From JAGLTA01 sp023142625 (GTDB lineage: Bacteria; Patescibacteriota; Patescibacteriia; JAACEG01), in contig DAOWHA010000044.1 in the NCBI GenBank assembly GCA_030641665.1, positions 1-8,855 of the forward strand: a stretch of DNA of 8,855 nucleotides, read 5' to 3'. Positions within the stretch are counted from its first letter, which is position 1. Every line of letters starts with the position of its first letter. The notes beneath the pieces were generated by a model that saw nothing but the letters and a program-made list of their open reading frames with translations, was not told where the DNA came from and searched no databases. A program made the translations under genes and the position numbers. This document shows positions 1 through 5,119 of the stretch, piece after piece.

Positions 1-21
1 ACCACAGTAATTCTACAAGAC

Positions 22-50
22 TTGACATAAAATTATATTGGGTATATACT
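22..50 (+). promoter_or_regulatory. Sigma70-type promoter for the DUF5320-DUF134 pair
   Basis: A perfect -35 box TTGACA (22-27) is followed, after a 17-bp spacer, by TATACT (45-50), a 5/6 match to the -10 consensus. Transcription should start near 57, leaving a leader of about 24 nt. The -10 box overlaps the 8-bp palindrome GTATATAC (42-49), a possible operator half-site, though it is too short to be persuasive. This is the best-matching promoter in the window. Confidence 0.75.
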
Positions 51-80
51 TAAAACATAATTTATTTAACCAGAATTATT

Positions 81-338
81 ATGCCAAATTTTGACAAAAC
101 AGGTCCTGCTGGAAAAGGTCCTGCGACAGGGCGAGGACAAGGTCCTTGTGCTGAGAACCAGCAATCAAATTCTTTTATAGGCGGTTTTATGCAATGCTGC
201 CGAGGATGCGGAAGGAGAATTAGAGGAAGATTTTTTCAAAATCAAAGCTCTCTTGATGAGCAGGAAAAGTTTTTAGAAAGCGAATTGCAGTCTGTCCGCG
301 ACGCTAAAAAAAAGTCTAGTATTAAAGAAGAAAAATAA
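81..338 (+). CDS. DUF5320-like small Gly/Cys-rich protein
   Basis: This 85-residue protein has an N-terminus of the DUF5320 type, a Pro/Gly-rich stretch with TGPAGKGPATGRG at 7-19 and Cys23. A basic Cys cluster follows (Cys39, Cys40, Cys43, then GRRIRGR), and the C-terminal third (about 58-78) is charged and probably helical. From family knowledge, DUF5320 proteins often sit beside DUF134 regulators and NifX/NifB-like iron-molybdenum cofactor proteins; their biochemical role is not established. The conserved cysteines suggest metal binding or redox sensing, which is inference. The ATG at 81 is chosen because the family signature begins exactly there; no Shine-Dalgarno is visible. Its stop codon overlaps the next start by one base (TAATG), so translation is probably coupled. 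Confidence 0.8.
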   Translation: MPNFDKTGPAGKGPATGRGQGPCAENQQSNSFIGGFMQCCRGCGRRIRGRFFQNQSSLDEQEKFLESELQSVRDAKKKSSIKEEK

Positions 339-616
339 TGCCGCGCCCAAGATTATGCAGAAGAATTGGGTCTAATCCGAATGTAATTTTTTATAAACCT
401 CAAGGAATCCCGTTAAGAAATTTAAAAGTTATGGAGTTAACTCTTGAAGAATGGGAAACCTTAAGACTTAAAAATGTGGAAAATTTAGACCAAAACCGAT
501 CTGCAAAAAAAATGCGCACATCGCAAAGCACTTTTCAAAGAATTCTTGCTATCGCGCAAAAAAAAATAAGTTTTGCCATTATTAAAGGTATGGCAATAAG
601 GATTTCAAAAAAATAA
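338..616 (+). CDS. DUF134 (UPF0251) helix-turn-helix protein
   Basis: This 92-residue protein matches the DUF134/UPF0251 family along its full length. It opens with MPRPRLCRRIG (1-11), continues through a YKPQGIPLR segment (19-27) and LTLEEWETLRL (34-44), and has a sigma-region-4-like helix-turn-helix at about 50-80 (TFQRILAIAQKKI at 65-77). It ends with the family's G-K/M-A-I/L-R-I pattern (84-89). Family members are predicted DNA-binding proteins, often next to DUF5320 and NifX-like genes; their targets are unknown. The recognition-helix approach reads MRTSQSTF where the family usually has MGVSRSTF. It overlaps the DUF5320 gene by one base and shares its promoter and terminator, so an autoregulatory bicistron is plausible but unproven. 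Confidence 0.88.
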   Translation: MPRPRLCRRIGSNPNVIFYKPQGIPLRNLKVMELTLEEWETLRLKNVENLDQNRSAKKMRTSQSTFQRILAIAQKKISFAIIKGMAIRISKK

Positions 617-643
617 GGAAGCGATATGCTTCCTTATTTTTTT
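607..643. terminator. Bidirectional Rho-independent terminator
   Basis: A 12-bp perfect stem (611-622 with 628-639) has a 5-nt loop (GATAT), and flanking A/T runs can lengthen it to 607-643. The stem is followed by a T run on both strands. It contains the DUF134 stop codon and lies 63 bases beyond the end of the converging membrane-protein gene at 706, so it can serve both transcription units. Confidence 0.85.
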
Positions 644-653
644 GCGCGCAAAA
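640..653. repeat. 14-bp perfect palindrome TTTTGCGCGCAAAA
   Basis: A perfect palindrome centred at 646/647 directly abuts the terminator in the convergent spacer 617-705. The rest of that spacer shows no gene or further structure. It may be part of the terminator or a protein-binding site; the sequence alone does not decide. Confidence 0.4.
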
Positions 654-705
654 TAATTTTATAGTTATTTTTTAATCCTATTTAACATCGTGTTTGTAAT
701 GAAAT

Positions 706-1245
706 TTATAATTTTTCTTTACTCAAACCAACTAAAGAAGAATTGATCTTTTTTATAGGACAAAGTCCGGTAAAAAATCCCCTATATTCTTTTTTTCTTC
801 TATCAATAGAAATTATTGTCGCGCTACGCGTTATATAATTGTGTCTAATAAACCAATACCAGCGAACAAAATCATATATTAAAACATTTTTACCATTTAT
901 TTTTCCATCAAGAATATTTTTTTGGTATATTGTTTTAGGTGTCATTGTAAAAGGTTCTTTTGGCTTGGTATAATTCAAATTATATTTTTTGGCAAGTTTT
1001 TTCATTTGAGACAAGCGAAAAAAATAATCTTTTATTGCTATCGCTAAATAACCAAAAAACGAAAAAAGAATTGCGGAAAAAGCTAAAATAAATACAGAAC
1101 TATTTATCAATGATGCCGCCAACAACCCATCGGGATTTTTACTGCCAAATTTTATCAATAAAATTAAAACTAAAAATCCTAAAAAAATAACAATCCATGC
1201 ATTCCATGTAATATGCTTTTTTATAACATTAACATATTTTTTCAT
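706..1245 (-). CDS. Hypothetical two-helix membrane protein
   Basis: I do not recognise this 179-residue protein by name. It has a short basic N-terminus, two transmembrane helices (about 15-33 and 48-71) and a basic cytoplasmic tail of about 105 residues. Positive charges at both ends suggest that the N- and C-termini face the cytoplasm. The tail has the pattern LAKKYNLNY (84-92), then LDGKINGKNVLIYDF (112-126), then a beta-rich, Arg/Lys-rich end. This outline recurs in unnamed bacterial membrane proteins, where a soluble domain follows a helical hairpin, but I cannot assign a function. The gene starts 43 bases after the yebC stop on the same strand, so it is probably the last gene of that operon and is terminated by the hairpin at 607-643. 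No Shine-Dalgarno is seen. Confidence 0.75.
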   Translation of the reverse strand: MKKYVNVIKKHITWNAWIVIFLGFLVLILLIKFGSKNPDGLLAASLINSSVFILAFSAILFSFFGYLAIAIKDYFFRLSQMKKLAKKYNLNYTKPKEPFTMTPKTIYQKNILDGKINGKNVLIYDFVRWYWFIRHNYITRSATIISIDRRKKEYRGFFTGLCPIKKINSSLVGLSKEKL

Positions 1246-1288
1246 AATATAATGATTAAAAATTTATTTAAAATCTCCGCTATCATTT

Positions 1289-2026
1289 TTATTCAATATC
1301 TGCGTTGGTGTAAAAATCGCTTACATCTTCGCATTCGTCCAGCGCGTCATATAACCTTTTAATTATTTCTTTGTCTTTTTCATCTTCTATTTTTTTTAGC
1401 TCTTTTGGAATATATTCAATCTGCGCGTACTCTATTTTTACGCCACTGTTTTCCAAATTTTCTTTAACTTTTTGCAGATTTTCTATCTTAGTATAAATTA
1501 TAGTTTCCTCATCCTCTTTTTGTATATCGTCAGCCCCTGCGTCAATTAATTCCAACTCAAATTCATCTTCATTTAAATTCGCGGCTCGCGGCTCGCTATT
1601 CGTTATTCTAATAACGCCTTTTTTTTTAAATTGCCACGATACGCTATTTTGTCCGCCAAGAGAACAGTTGAATTTAGAAAAAATATGCCTGATGTCCGAA
1701 ACTGATCTATTTTTATTATCAGTCAAACTTTCTATAATAAAAAAAGTTCCAGCAGGTCCGAACGCTTCATAAACTATTTCTTCAAGCGTCGCGCCTTTTA
1801 ATTCGCCTGTTCCGCGCTTGATCGCGCGCTCAATATTATCTTTCGGCATATTGACCGCCTTTGCCTGATCAATCGCAATCCTTAATTTAAAATTGGCGTT
1901 AGGATCCCCTCCGCCGCGGGCGGCAACAGTTATATTATTTCCGAGTTTGGTAAAAACAGCGCTTCTTTTTTGATCGGTCGCTCCTTTTTGTCTTTTAATT
2001 GTAGACCATTTGCTGTGTCCGGACAT
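1289..2026 (-). CDS. yebC: YebC/TACO1 family translation factor
   Basis: This 245-residue, full-length protein begins with the family hallmark MSGHSKWSTIKRQKG. It carries the other YebC signatures: AARGGGDPNANFKLR (35-49), MPKDNIERAIKRG (60-72), YEAFGPAG (86-93), the NKNR segment (104-107), and IDAGADDI (161-168). The family was first described as transcriptional regulators; more recent work assigns YebC/TACO1 proteins a ribosome-associated role in relieving stalling at proline-rich stretches, and that is the likelier job here. yebC is often next to ruvC, but it is not here; it follows tyrS and a C39-like protease gene. Residues 141-150 (ITNSEPRAAN) are encoded by a degenerate 7-bp repeat and look like a small in-frame insertion between the second and third domains. 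The start is fixed by the conserved N-terminus. Confidence 0.95.
   Translation of the reverse strand: MSGHSKWSTIKRQKGATDQKRSAVFTKLGNNITVAARGGGDPNANFKLRIAIDQAKAVNMPKDNIERAIKRGTGELKGATLEEIVYEAFGPAGTFFIIESLTDNKNRSVSDIRHIFSKFNCSLGGQNSVSWQFKKKGVIRITNSEPRAANLNEDEFELELIDAGADDIQKEDEETIIYTKIENLQKVKENLENSGVKIEYAQIEYIPKELKKIEDEKDKEIIKRLYDALDECEDVSDFYTNADIE
1578..1612 (-). repeat. Degenerate 7-bp tandem repeat inside yebC
   Basis: Five heptamer units read on the minus strand are ATTAGAA, TAACGAA, TAGCGAG, CCGCGAG and CCGCGAA. They share the form NNRNGAR and encode the atypical yebC residues 140-150. The unit resembles those at 2033-2060 and 2853-2887. The GC-rich members stand out from the AT-rich surroundings. 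Confidence 0.55.
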
Positions 2027-2032
2027 AAATAT

Positions 2033-2060
2033 GAATTAAGAATTAAGAATTAAGAATAAT
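2033..2060 (+). repeat. 7-bp tandem repeat upstream of yebC
   Basis: Three exact copies of GAATTAA (2033-2053) are followed by the degenerate copy GAATAAT (2054-2060). The array starts 7 bases upstream of the yebC start codon, so the yebC transcript would carry it in its 5' leader. Rotated, the unit reads TTAAGAA and matches the units found inside tyrS and yebC. Confidence 0.85.
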
Positions 2061-2067
2061 TTACAAT

Positions 2068-2121
2068 TTAATTTTTATCAGCCCTGCCGCAGTCTCCGAT
2101 AGGGATTGTTGTATTTGGCAT
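2068..2121 (-). other. GC-rich islet with a 17-codon open frame
   Basis: In the 102-base spacer between the C39-like gene and yebC, bases 2079-2106 are sharply more GC-rich than their surroundings and contain the palindrome CTGCCGCAG (2084-2092). On the minus strand an ATG at 2121 opens a 17-residue frame, MPNTTIPIGDCGRADKN, closed by TAA. There is no Shine-Dalgarno and no known homology, so I do not call it a gene. A short dispersed repeat or leader element is the more cautious reading. Confidence 0.3.
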
Positions 2122-2128
2122 AATCATT

Positions 2129-2629
2129 TTATTTTGGTTCCAATACAAGCATATACGCGCTTGAATCTAAAATGTTATTATGCCAAGCAAATATTAAATC
2201 ATTTTCTTTTATCGTTAATTTCTTGGCATAACTTGGGTCATTATACCAAAAAATGCCATTTTGATATTTTGTAATAACTATTAAATGTCCTTCTTTATTA
2301 AACTCTAAATTTCGCAATAAAAAAGTGCGTACGGCAATAATAACTGGAAGCCGTTTTTTTAAAAAATTCAAAATTAACTTTTTGTCTGGTTTTCTTATTT
2401 CAGCATTACCTTTGCTCATTTTTTTATTGTAAGAATAACAATACACTTTAAACCCCAATTTTTTAGCGTATTCTGCCAAGGACACTATTCTAACGCCATA
2501 TTTTTTTATTCCGCCAACATGTTTTATAATTTCATTTAGAGGAACTTCTGTTTTAAAATATTTTAATACCATTGCGAGAGAGGTTGGACCGCACGCGCTT
2601 TTTGTTTGTTTTAATAAAGGAACTTGCAT
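2129..2629 (-). CDS. Peptidase C39-like cysteine protease domain protein
   Basis: This 166-residue protein is almost entirely one C39-like, papain-fold domain. The candidate catalytic residues are Gln8 (oxyanion), Cys13 in SACGPTSLAM (11-20), His115 in GHLIVITKY (114-122), and Asp131 in YNDPSY (129-134). In the C39 family such domains cleave double-glycine leader peptides when fused to ABC exporters; stand-alone C39-like proteins are often secreted. Here no ABC transporter is attached and no signal peptide is present: an in-frame stop lies about 12 codons upstream of the ATG and no start occurs between them, so the protein is predicted to be cytosolic. The gene starts 30 bases after the tyrS stop, in the same operon. 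The substrate is unknown, and the assignment to the fold is firmer than to any reaction. Confidence 0.8.
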   Translation of the reverse strand: MQVPLLKQTKSACGPTSLAMVLKYFKTEVPLNEIIKHVGGIKKYGVRIVSLAEYAKKLGFKVYCYSYNKKMSKGNAEIRKPDKKLILNFLKKRLPVIIAVRTFLLRNLEFNKEGHLIVITKYQNGIFWYNDPSYAKKLTIKENDLIFAWHNNILDSSAYMLVLEPK

Positions 2630-2659
2630 TTTTGTTGTAAAATAAAATTTAAAATGTTT

Positions 2660-3865
2660 TTATAATGCTATTTTTATAAATCGTCTTTTGCCTCGCTGGA
2701 GTAAAAGCCCTTTTTTTGTTATTCCGATTTCTTGGTTTGAGTCCTTAATAATTTTACCATCAATTTTAATCCCGTTTTGCTGAATTAGCCGCCTCGCCTC
2801 GCCCTTGCTTACAGCCAAATCTGTTTCAATCAACAAATCAATAATACCAATGTTTTCAACTTTTAACTTTCTGCTCTTAACTTCTCCGGGGGTTTCTTTT
2901 TTTTGCACCGTTTTTACAAAATATTCCTCGGCTTCCGTTGCGTTTTTTTCGCCGTGATAGATTTTAACAATCTCTTTTGCCAGTCTCATTTTTACATCTC
3001 GCGGATTGATTTTTTCGCTTTTAAAATTTTTCGCTATTATTTTTATTTCAGCCATAGGAATATCTGTGGCCAGTTCAAAATACTGCGTTATCATTTCGTC
3101 GCGCATAGACATAATTTTGCCATAGATTTCTTTAGACTTGTCTGCAATGCAGATAATATTGCCCCAACTCGTGCTCATTTTTCTGCCGTCAAGCCCGTCC
3201 ATTAATTTTAAGGTAATAATATCCTGCGGTTTTTGCTTGTATAATCGCTGCAATTCGCGTCCTGCCAAAACATTAAAAAGCTGGTCGCTGCCGCCGATCT
3301 CTATGTCTGATTTTATTGCAACGCTGTCATACCCCTGCATTAAAGGATAAAACATTTCGCGCAAAGAAATTCGCGTCCCTTCTTTAAATCTTTTTGAAAA
3401 ATTTTCTCTGTCTAAAATTTGCGCTGCAGAAAAAGCGTTTGCCTGCTTGCAAATATCGTAATAATTCAGTTTGCCGAGCCATTCGCTATTATAATGAATC
3501 TCTGCTTTTTTAATATCAAAAATTTTCCCTATCTGTTTTAGATAGCCGCGCATATTTTTTTCAACTTGATTTTTATCCAGCATCGGCCGTTCAGAATCTT
3601 TATCAGACGCATCGCCGATTAGGGCCGTAAAATCGCCGACGATTAAAATAATTTGATGCCCTAATTCCTGAAATTTTGCCAACTTTCTCATTGTGGACGC
3701 TCTGCCTAAATGAATTTTCGGACCGGTCGGATCAACGCCGTGCTTTATTCTTAATTTTTTGCCGCTTGTTAGTTTTTTTTCCAAATTTTTTTTTACAATT
3801 AAATCAACAACTCCGCGAGTCAGTAATTCATTGATTTTATTTTTATCAATTATAATTTTTGCCAT
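2660..3865 (-). CDS. tyrS: Tyrosyl-tRNA synthetase
   Basis: This 401-residue class I synthetase charges tRNA-Tyr with tyrosine in the cytosol. The Rossmann core starts near residue 38. The HIGH-equivalent motif is HLGR (52-55), preceded by GVDPTGPKI. GDFTALIGD lies at 77-85, the tyrosine-binding YPLMQGYDS at 173-181, IGGSDQLFN at 190-198, and the KMSKS-equivalent KMSTS at 229-233. A C-terminal S4 RNA-binding domain spans about 341-398. The frame is open further upstream to an ATG at 4003, but those 46 codons are low-complexity, lie outside the family and cover the tyrS promoter. The ATG at 3865 gives the normal family length and a leader of about 22 nt. Residues 327-338, between catalytic core and S4 domain, are encoded by a 7-bp repeat. 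Confidence 0.95.
   Translation of the reverse strand: MAKIIIDKNKINELLTRGVVDLIVKKNLEKKLTSGKKLRIKHGVDPTGPKIHLGRASTMRKLAKFQELGHQIILIVGDFTALIGDASDKDSERPMLDKNQVEKNMRGYLKQIGKIFDIKKAEIHYNSEWLGKLNYYDICKQANAFSAAQILDRENFSKRFKEGTRISLREMFYPLMQGYDSVAIKSDIEIGGSDQLFNVLAGRELQRLYKQKPQDIITLKLMDGLDGRKMSTSWGNIICIADKSKEIYGKIMSMRDEMITQYFELATDIPMAEIKIIAKNFKSEKINPRDVKMRLAKEIVKIYHGEKNATEAEEYFVKTVQKKETPGEVKSRKLKVENIGIIDLLIETDLAVSKGEARRLIQQNGIKIDGKIIKDSNQEIGITKKGLLLQRGKRRFIKIAL
2853..2887 (-). repeat. Degenerate 7-bp tandem repeat inside tyrS
   Basis: Five heptamers read on the minus strand are GGAGAAG, TTAAGAG, CAGAAAG, TTAAAAG and TTGAAAA. They encode tyrS residues 327-338, the linker between catalytic core and S4 domain. 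The TTAAGAG unit differs by one base from the TTAAGAA unit of the array upstream of yebC. Confidence 0.5.
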
Positions 3866-3893
3866 ATAATTTTTTATAAATTGTTTTTTAATA

Positions 3894-3921
3894 ATAATAT
3901 CAGACAAGAGAAAAAAATCAA
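3894..3921 (-). promoter_or_regulatory. Promoter for tyrS operon
   Basis: On the minus strand, TTGATT (3921-3916) and TATTAT (3899-3894) are separated by 16 bp, and a TG one base upstream of the -10 makes it an extended -10 element. Transcription should start near 3887, which supports the ATG at 3865 rather than the upstream ATG at 4003. Strength and use are inferred. Confidence 0.55.
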
Positions 3922-3942
3922 GGCGGCGCGATTGATTTTTTT
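3911..3942. repeat. 11-bp inverted repeat between divergent promoters
   Basis: AAAAAAATCAA (3911-3921) is mirrored exactly by TTGATTTTTTT (3932-3942) around a GC-rich 10-base centre (GGCGGCGCGA). Each arm holds one -35 box: the left arm for tyrS, the right arm for the sigma gene. It could fold like a terminator, but both neighbouring genes are transcribed away from it, so a shared operator or promoter architecture is the better reading. Confidence 0.65.
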
Positions 3943-3960
3943 TGCGCATTTTGTTATATT
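3932..3960 (+). promoter_or_regulatory. Extended -10 promoter for the sigma factor gene
   Basis: TTGATT (3932-3937), a 17-bp spacer and TATATT (3955-3960) form a sigma70-type promoter; TG at 3952-3953 gives the extended -10 TGTTATATT. The predicted transcript starts near 3967 and has a leader of about 95 nt, whose first bases contain the boxA-like repeats. Confidence 0.6.
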
Positions 3961-3972
3961 TAATAAAAAAAA

Positions 3973-3996
3973 TGTTCTTTGAGTGTTCTTTGAAAA
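3973..3996 (+). promoter_or_regulatory. Duplicated boxA-like element in the sigma gene leader
   Basis: TGTTCTTTGA occurs at 3973-3982 and again at 3984-3993, an 11-bp period. The second copy extends to TGTTCTTTGAAAA (3984-3996), which matches the boxA antitermination signal of Firmicute rRNA operons as I remember it. BoxA RNA binds NusB with ribosomal protein S10 (NusE). With the promoter at 3932-3960 both copies would lie at the very 5' end of the mRNA. TTGAAA inside it was considered as a -35 box, but no -10 lies 16-18 bp downstream. Confidence 0.5.
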
Positions 3997-4049
3997 TCCA
4001 CAAAAAATAGATCCTGTTTTAAAATATTAAAAATAAATTTTTTTATATT

Positions 4050-4054
4050 GGAGG
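4050..4054 (+). promoter_or_regulatory. Strong Shine-Dalgarno of the sigma gene
   Basis: GGAGG ends 7 bases before the ATG at 4062, an ideal spacing, whereas the in-frame GTG at 4056 would leave only one base. This decides the start. It is the only canonical site at a usable spacing found ahead of any gene in the window. Confidence 0.85.
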
Positions 4055-4061
4055 TGTGATT

Positions 4062-5042
4062 ATGGAAAATAAACTGCTTAATTCATATTTAAGGGAAATT
4101 GCGAAATTTTCAAAATTAACAAAAGAGGAAGAGTTAGAATTGGGTCGACAATTTTTGGATGAGAATAATCTTTATGCTTGCGAAAAATTAATAAACCATA
4201 ATTTACTATGGGTTGTTAGTTTGGCATATAAATTTGTCGGGAGAGGGCTTGAATTTTTAGATTTAATTCAGGAAGGGAATGATGGATTAAGAGAAGCGGT
4301 TGATAGTTTTAATTACAAATTTAATTGCAGAGTTTCTACTTACGCGACATGGATAATTGAAAGATATATCCAAATAGGAATAATAAATCAAAATAGAAAT
4401 TTTCCTGTATATATTCCAGAATATATACAAAATTTTTGGCGAGACATAAACAAAGCAACGCATTATCTAACGAATAAATTAAACAGAAAACCGAGTTTAG
4501 ACGAAATTTCAGAAATAATAAATATTCCTGTAAAAAAAATAATTTTTGTATTTAAAAAAATCAAAACACCCGATGAATTTTTAGACGCTCCTATAAAATA
4601 TAAAAAAAGTGAAAGAAGGAGTAAAAAGTCTAAAAAAGTATCAGAAATTGTTGGTAATTCGCAATCTTCTCCTGAGCGATTATTGGAATATAAAGACCAA
4701 CTTAAAGAAAATATAGAAATGATTAAATTAATATTAAAAAAAATATCGTTAAGATTTTCCAAAAAAAATTATAAAATATTTTGTTCTTATTTTGGGTTTG
4801 ATAATAATAAAACTTTTGAGATACAAACTTTTGAAAAAGTAGCGCAAGAATATTTGTGCACAGGTTCGTACATTCACGAAATAGTAAATAAAATTTTTTT
4901 ATTTTTATATCCCGTTATAAAAAGCAGGGGGCATAAAATTGAAAAAAACGAAATTAAAGAGTGGATTAAAGAAAAAATAGATCAGTGTTTTTTGCTCCAA
5001 AACGCAACAGGGGTAGAAATTGATTTTAATTTTCAAGATTAA
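4062..5042 (+). CDS. Divergent sigma-70 family RNA polymerase sigma factor
   Basis: This 326-residue protein has the RpoD/group-2 order: region 1.2 (1-31, SYLREIAKF), region 2 (39-110), region 3 (113-178) and region 4 (about 205-286), then an unusual tail of about 40 residues. Region 2.2, the core-polymerase contact, is well kept (LDLIQEGNDGL, 66-76), so binding to RNA polymerase is likely. The DNA-contact parts are not kept. Against E. coli sigma70, W434, Q437 and T440 correspond to Ile98, Arg101 and Gln104, while the melting aromatics Y425 and F427 correspond to Cys89 and Val91. In the -35 helix R584, E585, R588 and Q589 correspond to Gly268, Ser269, His272 and Glu273. A Lys/Arg-rich linker (179-192) separates regions 3 and 4. 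It is therefore an alternative sigma with changed promoter choice, not the housekeeping one. It stands alone between its own promoter and terminator. Confidence 0.88.
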   Translation: MENKLLNSYLREIAKFSKLTKEEELELGRQFLDENNLYACEKLINHNLLWVVSLAYKFVGRGLEFLDLIQEGNDGLREAVDSFNYKFNCRVSTYATWIIERYIQIGIINQNRNFPVYIPEYIQNFWRDINKATHYLTNKLNRKPSLDEISEIINIPVKKIIFVFKKIKTPDEFLDAPIKYKKSERRSKKSKKVSEIVGNSQSSPERLLEYKDQLKENIEMIKLILKKISLRFSKKNYKIFCSYFGFDNNKTFEIQTFEKVAQEYLCTGSYIHEIVNKIFLFLYPVIKSRGHKIEKNEIKEWIKEKIDQCFLLQNATGVEIDFNFQD

Positions 5043-5057
5043 TAAAGATAAAAAAAT

Positions 5058-5099
5058 AAAGGCTATGGCGGAAATAAATACCATAGCCTTTCTTTTTTT
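5058..5099. terminator. Bidirectional Rho-independent terminator
   Basis: An 11-bp perfect stem (5058-5068 with 5081-5091, AAAGGCTATGG) has a 12-nt loop and is followed by seven T at 5093-5099. On the minus strand the stem is followed by a T-rich run as well. It lies between the sigma gene and the converging AI-2E family gene and serves both. Confidence 0.9.
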
Positions 5100-5119
5100 A
5101 CGATAAACACAATTTAGAT

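Noticed and set aside
2903..3350. Plus-strand open frames across tyrS
   Set aside because: They are antisense shadows of a well-conserved synthetase gene, with no ribosome site or family resemblance.
3911..3942. Rho-independent terminator at the 11-bp inverted repeat
   Set aside because: Genes on both sides are transcribed away from it, so there is no incoming transcript to stop.
3866..4003. 46-codon N-terminal extension of tyrS from an ATG at 4003
   Set aside because: The residues are low-complexity Lys/Ile/Phe, are not part of the TyrS family, and the stretch contains the tyrS promoter and the inverted repeat.
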